Shown here one piece after another: positions 35,608 through 45,621 of a DNA stretch of 64,000 bases. Made by a program: the position numbers and the translations under genes. Under the pieces are notes generated by a model. That model was given only the letters and a program-made list of their open reading frames with translations, was not told the DNA's origin and ran no database searches. The stretch is from Corbicula japonica (lineage: Eukaryota; Mollusca; Bivalvia; Venerida; Cyrenidae), in the NCBI GenBank assembly GCA_038501625.1, contig JAZAYU010000081.1, positions 2,976,001 through 3,040,000 on the forward strand, read 5' to 3'. The stretch's first letter is position 1. Each line of letters starts with the position of its first letter.

Positions 35608-36773
35608 TTATCTTTATTAACTATCAGATATATGTGATGGAATAATTTCCTGGCTAATAATATTATGTAAGCGGTATTTAAACAGGAAAACCAGGCGCAG
35701 TTTTTTAATATTAAACATTAAATATTAAACGCTTCCTATACATGGTAGATTATTCTAGTGGTCTACAGCGAAATCAATACTAATGCGCTCAAATGGCAAT
35801 AATAGAAACGATTATAGGTTTGCTGGTTCGAAACATAAATTTATACCTTTCTTTTAATTTTTATTCAAACATGAAAATCTCTGTAAAGACAAAATGCAGT
35901 TCAATTTGCAAAAACAATCGTAATTAAAGGCCCAATTAACTTGTCAAATAGCATATTTTTATTAACCTAAACATTTTAGATTTCACCTGTATGCATAATA
36001 ACACAAAAAATAAACCTTACAATAAGAAAAGGGTATTATCTTATTGATTTGCAGCATGTTTTGCGGATCGTTTATCTTGTTTACAAAACAAACCGCGAAT
36101 CTTTCCGAGCTGATTTTCGGCAACTCTCGGCAGGCGACGGTCGCTAATTATGCAGAAGTGCATAAATTGATGACGTATTCCCCACTAAAAGCCGTTACCG
36201 GGATGGGTCGTATAACATTTACATCTTTCTTTGATTACCTTGTAATGATCTTTCTATTTTGCGCCTCGTCTTTTTCTTTCCATGTTTGCATGATTTTGTG
36301 TTTACAACTTTTATGAGAATGACGTCACCGCGTTCTGCGTTCTTACGGCCCACGTACGGAAAAAACCGTTAACTTTTCGCCGAGTGATTGTAAACATTGG
36401 TTAGTAATTTTGTGGGCTACAAAAATACTGTGACGTTTTAATGCGGACCGGGTCTCAATGATTGGGGATTGTTTGAAAAGGGTCAACGTGGTTAATTAAA
36501 ATGAAAAAAAAACAACGTTTTGACAAGTTTATTGGGCCTTTAATGTATCTTCATTTCGCAAATGTTAAGATAGGATAAAAGAAAGAAAATTACTAGACCT
36601 AACATTCCCTAAAACTATATTTAAATACATTTACAAGAAAAACTAAACAACACAAAATATTATTTTAAATGCCAAGATGAATATAAAGATCCTGACAACA
36701 ATATGTTGTGTCTATTTAAAAGAACTTTCAACTCTGAAGAGAGAAAAAAACGTTGGACACCAATTTAATAGAC
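35608..36773. other. Gene-free stretch with a CpG-bearing block at 36050-36380
   Basis: Most is AT-rich. At 36050-36380 CpG is clearly denser (cgcgaat, ttcggcaactctcggcaggcgacggtcg, gtcaccgcgttctgcg) and a TGACGTA site lies at 36170. It might be an unmethylated regulatory block. The 90-codon frame 36044-36316 across it is not convincing. Confidence 0.3.
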
Positions 36774-37021
36774 CTGGCCCCGTGATTATAAAACTTTTTT
36801 CATGCTCAACTCAATTCTGTGCTCAAACTTAAAATGTCTAAAACATTAACAGTCTTCATAAATAAGGAATAACTTCTGTTCAACAGTTGTTGTTGAGAGC
36901 AATTTTGTCATATATTCAGTTTAAAATATTTTATTTTATATAATGAACAGAAACGAAGCCATCAAATTTTCATGCTCAAATTGAGTCGAGCATGAAAAAA
37001 GTTTTATAATCACGGGGCCAG
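36774..37021. mobile_element. MITE with ~45-bp terminal inverted repeats, 248 bp
   Basis: The ends are CTGGCCCCGTGATTATAAAA followed by 'cttttttcatgctc-actcaatt' and its exact complement, with one A/G difference in about 45 bases. The trinucleotide GAC flanks both ends (36771-36773 and 37022-37024), consistent with a 3-bp target duplication. The interior is AT-rich with no ORF. Non-autonomous DNA transposon, superfamily not assigned. Confidence 0.8.
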
Positions 37022-37436
37022 GACGTGACAAGGAAATTAAAGGTCAATCACACTTTTACAAATATCTGAAGGTATATTCTTTACATATGTTAGTGAGCAG
37101 GACACAATATAATGTTGTCAGTATCATATTACTATAATGAGCATTTAAAATACTGTTTTGAGTTATTTAGTTACATGTATATTGGTGAAGATATGTAAAA
37201 CGAATTTTAGTTAATTTTGAGATCTTGTTATTTTTCTTTACTGTTTGACGTGTCTCATCATAGGCAAAATAAAGACACATTTTTATTAGCATTGTTTTTG
37301 CAAAGTTTACTTCAACGGCGTATTGCCGTAACTGAGATTTCCATATCTTATTTTTTACCAACGACAGTGCAGTGACGAATGTAGACGGCCATTTCCTATG
37401 GCAAAAAAAAAAAAACAGATAGAAGATATGTATGAG

Positions 37437-37521
37437 ATCTCAAGATGCATAAATCGAACCCGTGTCGAATTAAAGTTAAGCGAATGCTAGCTTAACACGT
37501 AAACCATTGCGCTATCGAGAT
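37437..37521 (-). tRNA. tRNA-like pol III unit (pseudogene or SINE head)
   Basis: On the minus strand, acceptor strands ATCTCGA and TTGAGAT pair with one G-T wobble. An A-box-like TAGCGCAATGG follows at tRNA position 8 and a B-box GGGTTCGAT precedes the 3' strand. A 13-T run at 37403-37415 lies about 20 bases downstream, as for pol III termination. The anticodon arm forms TTAAGC/GCTTAA with an 8-base loop containing AGC, and the T-stem is weak, so a functional tRNA-Ala is unlikely. It is best seen as a tRNA pseudogene or SINE promoter. Confidence 0.5.
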
Positions 37522-38417
37522 GATGTGATATAAAGTTTTTTTTTATTCTATTAATAATTGTAAACATTGACCGAACAGCGAAGATGATTATGTTATTATT
37601 ATGTTATTAGAAATGGCAATACAATGGGCAACTTTGCATGATTAAACCTTTGTTATTCCAAATCAGAACGCATGCACATTAGATAATTAAATCAATCTGT
37701 TTTCATGTACTAACATTTTAATAGTTTAATACTTGTATGATTTTTTTCTCCCAATTTGTCCAACCGACATTGATAGATATAAGTTAAAAGTCATGATTGT
37801 TAATCATAATGCACCATCTGTAAGAAAACACATAAATATTAGTGACCGCAAGGAGGCGCTTGTCACCCGCCACAGACCGACTAAAAATATAATTTAAAAA
37901 AGTGAATGTTTATAAATACCTTTGTTGTTAATGTCTTTGAAATCTATGAGATATTGCCTTTTACCCATCTTACGTCAAAACAGTTTTTAACTCCAGCATA
38001 ACATTGATGAGGAGAGATGTATGCAGTATGATGGACAGAAGAGGTCCGATTCCCGCACACAGATAAATAAAAAAGATGAAGGTGTAAATCACACTGTTGT
38101 CAACATAAAAAATCACACCGTAGTTTTTCCAACCTGTTGTCACAGAGTCTATAATATAGTATCTTTCATTTAAAATTGTGTTTAAAAACTACGCTGCGTC
38201 AATATTGAAAATCTCTTTACTGTACTATTTTCACTCTACTTGCACGAGTTTTGGCAGCCACGAGGTACCGTCATCGGCTTAAGTTGCTCAACCCATCACT
38301 TTGACAACAATTTCATTAATATGTTAAATTATTTAACAACAACAACATCACTATTTTTCAATTTTCAGAGGTAAGCATAACATAACATAACATAGACGGA
38401 CCAACCACCTATGATGC
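37522..38417. other. No gene recognised
   Basis: AT-rich DNA. A short 'cataacataacataa' microsatellite lies near 38378. No ORF above 60 codons. Confidence 0.5.
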
Positions 38418-38530
38418 AAAGCGCTGTAGAATATCATGTGAATAGCCTTTCTTTTATAAATTTACGGATGGTGTTTACGAATATTGTGGTGAAAATAAAA
38501 TCGGCTAAATCTTTTAACGTGGAGAAACTA
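38418..38530 (-). repeat. Decayed PLE fragment
   Basis: 'gcgctgtagaatatcatgtg' with 'agcctttcttttataaattt' and 'acggatggtgtttacgaata' aligns with the PLE 3' region at 16063-16160 (gcgctgtaaaatatcatgtt, aacctttctttttaaattt, acagatggtttttacgaata). Same orientation as the full copy. The 61-codon plus frame across it is a shadow. Confidence 0.6.
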
Positions 38531-39343
38531 ATATCGTCCATTATTTCCGGCTGTAATTATGTAGTTGATTATTTGAATTTTAGAAAAAGCACATAATTGT
38601 AATATAAACTATTGAAAATACTCTTCAGTTCGGTAAATAGACATTTCTGTATTGAATTCAGTTAAGCTAGTTATAAGATTTTCTAATGGATTAAATTACA
38701 GCCTTCCTCCATTAATACCCTTACATTTCAATGCTCGATTAGTTGGTTTAGGTTCTTGAAGGCCAGTCACAAACCTCTAAACGCTGTGTGTGGGTACTAC
38801 TGTATTACAGGTTTTCTTAAGCTCTACTAAACCATTATGTAAGGTTAAGTAATCAATTGAGCGTTCGTCAGTCTGTCCGTCGTTCCCATTGTATTCATAC
38901 GATTTATCCTTTAAAATATATAAAAGAAATCTCGTTGTCATATATTATAATTGTATTAATTATCTACTGGGCTTTATATCAGCTTTGACAGCACTTCACA
39001 TGCAACAAACATCCTTGTGTGATCCTTGTAATTTGTACCTTTTATCTCCTCACCAACCCACTAAGTGGACAAAACTCCGTTGCTATGTATGAAGATTTGT
39101 AAAAAGTAAAATCCTTAAATATTTTCACAGAAACTCCCAAAATCTGCATTTAGTATCTGTTGAGTTTTTTTTGTTTAGAATCTCCAAAAAATTGTATTAA
39201 TGCCATATACGAATAAAGAATTCGTATTGCCTTTACTTTCACACAGTTGTATTCTATTTCTGATAGATTTTTCAAGAATTAAAAAATCGCAGCTTTTAAA
39301 CTGAATATTTCTACTTTTAAACAGTGGGTATACGTCATTTTCG

Positions 39344-40822
39344 CTAACTAAGTCCTATATATTCTGCGAAGGTTTGAAATGCGTCATCCAGTGAACTCCT
39401 TCCCCCTGTCAGAATAATAACAAAATACGCCACTGTCCCTGTTAACAATAAAACACTAAAAATAACAAAGCAAGTTTTGTCTAAAGAGTCACTAACATCC
39501 TTCCATTGGACTGTTTTCTGTTGCTCATTGACATTTTCCGTATAGTTTTTCTCTGTTTCTTTTTCCTCTAGATAATTCTTTCTTTGCTCTATTACATTTT
39601 CTGCTAAATAATTTCTATGATGAAGAGAACTGAAATGTTTCTCTGGCAAATACATTCCATTTGGTTGTATCGGCATTCTAGAACGTGAAAATGAAACTAA
39701 ATTTTCGTTAAAATAGGTTTCAGACTTTTTCGCGGAATTCTTATTTTTGAAATTCCGTCCTCTTTCATTCCCATGCCGGCATTTACATCTCCAAAAATTG
39801 GCTAGTCTCAACCAAACCCCTTTAACTGGGTCTGATTCATCGTCTCTGTGGAAAATCCGAAGGTTAAACACTGTCACCAAAATTATCAGAATGCTCATTA
39901 TCAACACGCCAAGAAGGTAGTAACTGAAGACTGCCATCGGCTCGGAGGTCTTTGGAAGATTGTCTCCGACAAGCGTTAGAAACACAGCGATTGACAACAG
40001 CATCGTTATGCTGTACGATATTTTCTCTCCGCTGTCTGCAGGTATAAAGAAAATAATTATATTCAAAAAGCCCATGCAGATGATGGGTATGACAAAGTTT
40101 ACCATAATGAAACTAGGTTTACGCTCGATAGCCAATACAACCATGATATTATTGAGGTACAAAGTTTCATTTCGGAAAACAGTTATGTTTGTTTCCTTGA
40201 GTGTCCAAGCGCCGCTGTCAATGTAATACTGAAGCGAGATTGTGTCTTGATCTGCTTTGAAAAATATTTCCTGTGGAAGATAGGTCCAAGACATTATACT
40301 ATAATAACAAATATGTCTATCAAATGGGTAATACGTCACATCCGGCCTGCATGCTGCCGTAAATAAATCCGCCGGACTGTAATATGCATCTCCAGATGCA
40401 AGTATCCGGACTTGCTGCCATGGTTTACCCCCAATCACATCCATTTCATTCTTGGTATTTACAATTACTAGCGGTGGTGTCCAAACTTGGCCATTTTCAA
40501 ACAAAGTCCAATATATCCCGCCATAATCTGCAGGATTCCACTTCAAGAATTCGTCCACCCAGTGCATGGTAACCGCTGCACTTATAGTTATTTCTCCTTT
40601 TACTTCGTCGAACTCGACTAAAGACATCATATCGAGCTTCACCCCGACAGTAATTGGCTTATTCTGGTCCACGACTGGTCGAATGTTTCTGTTGTATTTG
40701 AACAGACTGTCGTTTTGGAGCTTGTCTACATACTCGGCTGTGGAACCCTGAACCGGAAGTATTAGCGCCAGCAATGCAACCATTGTCGTGACAACCCATG
40801 CCGAAAAAATTGTTTTATCCAT
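39344..40822 (-). CDS. nAChR-like pentameric ligand-gated ion channel subunit B
   Basis: 492 codons, colinear with gene A without indels, and by my count 28 substitutions (about 94% identity). The signal peptide, Cys-loop (158/172), M1-M4, Glu at M2 -1' and Leu 9' are all kept, so both look functional. Changes cluster in the signal peptide (five in residues 5-20), around 199-203 (F199Y, G202D, N203S, near the loop F side) and in the M3-M4 loop. M268I falls at M2 position 1'. The loop C vicinal cysteines are absent here as well. The same ATG context and a matching predicted 5'UTR splice acceptor precede it. It likely acts in the plasma membrane as a homo- or heteropentamer subunit; ligand and partners are unknown. 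Confidence 0.92.
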   Translation of the reverse strand: MDKTIFSAWVVTTMVALLALILPVQGSTAEYVDKLQNDSLFKYNRNIRPVVDQNKPITVGVKLDMMSLVEFDEVKGEITISAAVTMHWVDEFLKWNPADYGGIYWTLFENGQVWTPPLVIVNTKNEMDVIGGKPWQQVRILASGDAYYSPADLFTAACRPDVTYYPFDRHICYYSIMSWTYLPQEIFFKADQDTISLQYYIDSGAWTLKETNITVFRNETLYLNNIMVVLAIERKPSFIMVNFVIPIICMGFLNIIIFFIPADSGEKISYSITMLLSIAVFLTLVGDNLPKTSEPMAVFSYYLLGVLIMSILIILVTVFNLRIFHRDDESDPVKGVWLRLANFWRCKCRHGNERGRNFKNKNSAKKSETYFNENLVSFSRSRMPIQPNGMYLPEKHFSSLHHRNYLAENVIEQRKNYLEEKETEKNYTENVNEQQKTVQWKDVSDSLDKTCFVIFSVLLLTGTVAYFVIILTGGRSSLDDAFQTFAEYIGLS

Positions 40823-40944
40823 ATTTACCGTAATCCCCCTGAGTATTGGGACAGCTAAATTATTAAAAATATTCGTGTACCAATATTAATATTTCTTCAA
40901 GAAACACTGATCGAGACTTGCTGAATACCAATATGTTTCTATCT

Positions 40945-43511
40945 CTGAAAACAAAAAGAAAATGTTTAGGTTAGCTTGGGTACATTTGTTAAGCATGGTT
41001 CTTTGTTAAAGGATATTGATGTATTGAGATTTATCGTAGGAACTATTGTAATAAGTGAATGTACAGGTCCGCGCCAAAATTGAAGAAAGCAAATCAGTAC
41101 ATATGTGTGTAATTTAAATATATATTTCATCATCTAACATTCTCCGAAATAGCTGCATTGCAAGCAATGAAAAGTACTAGATTACAATTGCTTTCATTAC
41201 AAAACTTAAGATCACTTAAATGGAACTTATAATTTCAGTTTCAAGAACCAGGCTATGCAAAATATGCTAGAACTTTTAATTTCTGCATAAGGCTTCTGAT
41301 TTTTGATTTTAATATTAAAATCGAACGAAAACTCGAACTCCTTGAAACTTGACAGCATCTATAACACTACGAAAATGCGCTGATGAGTTTTTTTTTCTCT
41401 TAAAAATTATTGTTTTGAACTCGGGTAACAATTTAATACAGAATTCAATAGACAAATTCATGTTCTTTCTAATTTAACTCCCATGTGGCCTGATCTCATT
41501 TAGACCATCGATTACTATACATTTCGCTTAATAGTCGATAAATTGCATTGTTTTATAGTCAATAAGTTGCACGTGTTTTATAGTCAATAAGTTGCACGTG
41601 TTTAATAGTCAATAAGTTGCACGTGTTTTATAGTCAATAAGTTGCACGTGTTTAATAGTCAATAAGTTGCATTGTTTTATAGTCAATAATTTGCACGTGT
41701 TTTATAGTTGCATTGTCAATAAGTTGCACGTGTTTTATAGTCAGTAAGTTGCAAGTGTTTTTTAGTCAATAAGTTGCACGTGTGTTATAGTCAATAAGTT
41801 GCACGTGTTTTATAGTCAATAAGTTGCACGTGTTTTATAGTCAATAATTTGCACGTGTTTTATAGTCAATAAGTTGCATTGAGTTATAGTCAATAATTTG
41901 CACGTGTTTTATAGTCAATAAGTTGCATTGTCAATAAATTGCACGTGTTTAATAGTCAATAAGTTGCATTGTTTTATAGTCAATAATTTGCAAGTGTTTT
42001 ATAGTCAATAAGTTGCATTGTCAATAAGTTGCACATGTTTTATAGTCAATAAGTTGCACGTGTTTTTAGTCAATAAGTTGCACGTGTTTTATAGTCAATA
42101 AGTTGCACGTGTTTTATAGTCAATAAGTTTCACGTATTTTATAGTAAATAAAATGCACGTGTTTTATAGTCAATAAGTTCCACGTGTTTTATAGTCAATT
42201 AGTTGCACGTGTTTTAAAGTCAATAAGTTGCACGTGTTTTATAGTCAATAAGTTGCACGTGTTTAATATTCAATAAGTTGCATTGTTTTATAGTTTATAA
42301 GTTGCACGTGTTTTATAGTCAATAAGTTACATTGTCAATAACTTGCACGTGTTTTATAGTCAATAAGTTGCATTGTCAATAAATTGCACGTGTTTTATAG
42401 TCAATAAGTTGCACGTGTTTTTTAGTCAATAAGTTGCACGTGTTTTATAGTCAATTATTTGCACGTGTTTTATAGTCAATAAGTTGCACGTGTTTTATAG
42501 TCAATGATTTGCATTGTTTTATAGTCAATATGTTGTACGTGTTTTATAGTCAATAAGTTGCACGTGTTTTATAGTCAATGAGTTGCATTGTGTTATAGTC
42601 AATATGTTTCACGTGTATAAAGTCAATAAGTTGCATTGTTTTATAGTCAATAAGTTGCATTGTTTTATAGTCAATAAGATCCTTTGTTTTAGAGTCAATA
42701 AGTTGCTTGAGTTTTTTATGTTGGTGTAAATTGTTTTGGGTTGGAGTTCATTTACCAAGGCAACTTTTACTTTCTTGGTAAAATGAGAATCTATCCCGAA
42801 AGTGTGAGGTAGATGCAACATAGAACTTGGTTTTAAAACACGAGTGGCGAAATGCCGTTCAAGTTCAGCAACATCTCTTATTTTCGTTGTTTTTTTATGA
42901 AACTGATCATGTGCTCTTATTACCTCTCTACTGAGTGATGGGTGGTGTGTTTTCTGTTTGAGGAAATGTATGCTTGTTTCGCTGTATTTACATTCATCCT
43001 ATGAACATAGGTAAAACTGTTATTTACTTATTGATTGGAGAATGTTGGATTTTCGTATTTTGTTTCTTGGTTATTCCTTTAAATTTGTTTCTATTTTTTC
43101 CTCATATTGAAGATGGTGCGTGTGAAGATGCTGCAAAACAGTAAATAGATGAACACGGAAAATTGTGAGCAACCGAATACAACAAATATGAAATATTGCA
43201 GGCGTTTAAATTGGTTGTATTTTAATTTTCCATATCTTGTAAAATATGTTCTGCAACCGACGCAAAAGGATAAAATACAAATTTTATCAAATACCGAGAA
43301 AAAAATCTTTTTGTCAAATCACAATTATTCCAATTGGTATTTCTAATGTATTTATTGCATGAAATGTCCGCATTACATTTCAGGTACGACAATTTTTTTT
43401 ACAGATTTTAAATGTTAGATGTCAATTTTATTAAACTAAAGAGAAGAACAAGTATAAATATAAATAAGTAGGAGGAACAGTAACTATAGTAAATCTTCAT
43501 AACGTACTCAC
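40945..43511 (-). other. Predicted 5'UTR intron of channel gene B (2567 bp)
   Basis: Donor AAG/GTGAGTACG on the minus strand (43511 downward), acceptor 'cattttctttttgttttcag' ending at 40945, both aligned with the intron of gene A. About 1 kb of extra length comes from the minisatellite. Confidence 0.7.
41531..42712 (+). repeat. 25-bp minisatellite with repeated CACGTG, inside an intron
   Basis: About 47 units of AGTCAATAAGTTGCACGTGT + TTTAT, with a subset of variants reading 'ttgcattgttttatagtcaa'. By eye I count 29 intact CACGTG hexamers. The array sits in the predicted 5'UTR intron of gene B; gene A has one unit at the equivalent place. The 70-codon minus frame 42609-42821 is a by-product. 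Confidence 0.93.
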
Positions 43512-43613
43512 CTTAAACAATTATATATCCTCTATAAACAGATTCTATCTTCTGCCCTCTAAATTAGTTAATATTCATAAACCAGCAATTAAATATCAGC
43601 CTGGCCAATGTAC

Positions 43614-43703
43614 TGACAATACCGGTAAATCGATTATTGAAAATCTCCGTTTTTCATGACAATTAAATCTAAAAGTGCTTTATGTTACCTACATTTTAAA
43701 CTC
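43614..43703 (-). promoter_or_regulatory. 90-bp upstream block identical in both channel loci (copy 2)
   Basis: Identical to 33291-33380. It lies about 100-190 bp upstream of the donor of the predicted 5'UTR intron of gene B. Confidence 0.6.
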
Positions 43704-43778
43704 CTTTACTGAACCGTGACCGCAGACTTGATTTTGAACTCTTCTTCATCATGGTCAAAATAAAAATTTGCTGTGCCA

Positions 43779-44415
43779 ACACTCGCTGTAGGTTAGAAAC
43801 TATATATATGTGTGTAAAGTTCAAAAAAAGACTTCACATGCGTTAATGCTGTTTAATAAGTCAAACACATATAACAAACGCGTTTCGCCTTCTCGGTTCT
43901 TCAGTGTGAGTGACTGGTTGTCTTGACGTCGATATATATATATATAATCTGAAGCGAGTATTGATGATTTACGAAAATATGGGTCTTCATGCACACTGGT
44001 AAAATGATATTGCCTCTACTGGCGAGGGAACACGTTCCGTCACAGTGACAGCGCCTAGCTGTGCAATTCGGAAAACGCTACCGACTGAGATAGCCGGGAC
44101 AACTCCAAAAAGGGTTGATCGGATAACCCTCATAAACGTTAGCATCACTGCATGACATCTGTAACGGATGAGTTTACTGATAACAGTACTGACTATATGT
44201 ACGGGTGACTTTCTACGGCCGCCACACAGTGCACAATTAGTGGTACTGTGAATTTCATATGGTATTTTATCGCCCGCCACACTGCAAAAATAGCGCTACT
44301 GTGAATTTCAAAATGTATTGTTTCAACTTGCAAATATGTATTTTCCCCTATCGCTTTTTAATACTCGTACCGTATAAGATGGTTTTAATTTTCTATCAAC
44401 AGGGCACGATGTAAA
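43779..44415. other. Repeat-derived stretch with (TA)n and a duplicated GTGAATTTCA motif
   Basis: Includes 'atatatatatatata' near 43932, a ribozyme-like core at 43882-43904, and two copies of 'ctactgtgaatttca' with preceding 'gcc-gccacac-gtgca' near 44220-44310. The 97-codon minus frame 43987-44280 has no family resemblance. It may be the outer part of the PLE whose 3' tail follows. Confidence 0.4.
43882..43904 (-). ncRNA. Hammerhead-ribozyme-like core (weak)
   Basis: The minus strand reads CTGAAGA-ACC-GAGAA-GGC-GAAAC, which fits the hammerhead consensus CUGANGA, a short stem II and GAAA. Upstream CACA could pair with TGTG in 'gcatgtgaag' near 43837 as stem I, but the stem III closing bases and the cleavage NUH are not clean. 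Hammerheads are known in Penelope-like elements, and a PLE tail lies 0.5 kb away. Confidence 0.25.
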
Positions 44416-44790
44416 AAGGTGAAATATGCATATCAGGAATCGCCACATTCAGAAACAAACAGCCTCCCCACACAGTCAAGAAGAAGAGAGGGAGAGAGCA
44501 TGGTTAATAAAATGATCGGTTTCAAAAGAGACACCACTAACAATTAACAAAAATGAGAACCCGAGGGGTAACCGCCTTGGAACGGTCAGTGGCAAATCAA
44601 ATTGCCACTGGGGGTTTAAACCAGGTTCTAGGGTGCATCAACCTCACACTTGCCCCAACAGGTTCTCATATCACTAAACAAATACAAGTTGTCTTGGTGA
44701 AACAACTCCAACCCACTTATTGGCTCAACAATGTTGCATGCAAAAGCACACAAACATATAAAACATAAGCATCTAATAGCATTGAAAAAG
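44416..44790 (-). mobile_element. PLE 3' tail, copy C
   Basis: Nearly identical to copy A from 'ggtgaaatatgcatatcagg' to about 'aagca-ctaatagcattg', with the same left boundary. The 71-codon plus frame 44553-44768 is the counterpart of 15606-15821 and is a reading of the tail, not a gene. 44791-45390 beyond it shows nothing recognisable. Confidence 0.75.
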
Positions 44791-45390
44791 TTTAAAATGG
44801 AAAGGTACAGCCTATTCAGTTTATACTGTATAAATTATACACGCTTTTCATGTACAAATGTACTAAAAACAGAACATTGATCTATCATGCACTATGCATG
44901 TTTTCATGAGACCAGTCTAATTTTTAAACCGCACAGGTGTAGAAACGCAGTAAATTTATATTTTTTAACATCACTTTCCACCAATTGTCAACTAATCGTA
45001 ATGCTCATTTCCATTCCTGCTTAGTTTTCCATGCTCGTGTTTAAAATGATCGCCAGATCGTGTAATTTAAAAAGTCGCCAGACCTTGTAATTTAAAAAGT
45101 AACTGATTGTACCATATACACTTCTCAAAATTTCTAAACCGACACTTATTAAAAATAGAATAACTTGAAAACCGTTTCACCTACAAATACGAAAATTTGT
45201 ATGGTAGTCAAGTACAAGTTACAGAATCATATTTTGCCAATACCGAAACCAGTTTTAACAATGTGCGGTGAATCGGAACGGAAGTGGCTATTTCGATAAA
45301 ATGAGCACGAAATTCCCGTGCATAAGCTAAACATGTTTTTGTCTTCGTTTCATTTGTTATTGATGTTAAGACATACGAAAAACACAAAAC

Positions 45391-45430
45391 ATGGCGAGAA
45401 TGTTGCTTGAAGAACGCGGTATTGCAGTTG

Positions 45431-45434
<4 letters not shown>
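45391..45434 (+). pseudogene. Outer Tc1-like transposase, exon 1 left piece
   Basis: ATG at 45391 opens MARMLLEERGIAVG, matching the start of the inner Tc1-like transposase (MARMTLVERARAVG, 45906). It stops at the LINE insertion point. The continuation (MIEAGTSVRQ, splice donor) is at 54645-54679. 'tggaat' at 45429-45434 and 54645-54650 is the apparent target duplication of the LINE. Confidence 0.7.
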
Positions 45435-45467
<33 letters not shown>

Positions 45468-45469
45468 CT
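45432..45469. repeat. (AAT)n microsatellite, LINE 3' tail
   Basis: About twelve AAT units, then 'ctctttattttaag'. On the minus strand this is 'aataaagagattatt(att)n', the usual form of a simple-repeat LINE tail. Confidence 0.85.
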
Positions 45470-45621
45470 CTTTATTTTAAGAATGTAACTCATTTAGACA
45501 AAATCTATGACAACAAAATTAATACAAACAAATACAATATTTGCAAGTATAAAAAGTTAGTCAAATGAAGAAATTGCTTATTTTCAATGAGGCCTTCTAA
45601 AATGGATAAACGAAAAACATA

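Larger units (their letters stand above)
38881..43778 (-). repeat. Segmental tandem duplication, copy 2 (channel locus B)
   Basis: Homologous to 29615-33454 and in the same orientation. The start-to-start offset is 9.27 kb at the 3' flank and 9.33 kb at the CDS, rising to 10.3 kb at the upstream block because of the minisatellite. A ~70-bp stretch at about 39095-39170 is absent from copy 1. Confidence 0.92.

Noticed and set aside
36044..36316. 90-codon plus-strand ORF in the CpG-richer block
   Set aside because: No domain, no good start context, and hydrophobic codons reflect T-rich sequence; the block is noted only as possibly regulatory.
37437..37521. Functional tRNA-Ala (AGC)
   Set aside because: The anticodon loop is 8 bases and the T-stem has a mismatch and wobbles; kept only as a tRNA-like unit.
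39960..40751. Antisense ORFs across the channel genes (also 30399-30587)
   Set aside because: Shadows of the conserved sense coding exon; not kept consistently between the two paralogues.
43987..44280. 97-codon minus-strand ORF
   Set aside because: Contains a locally duplicated noncoding motif (ctactgtgaatttca) and no family resemblance.
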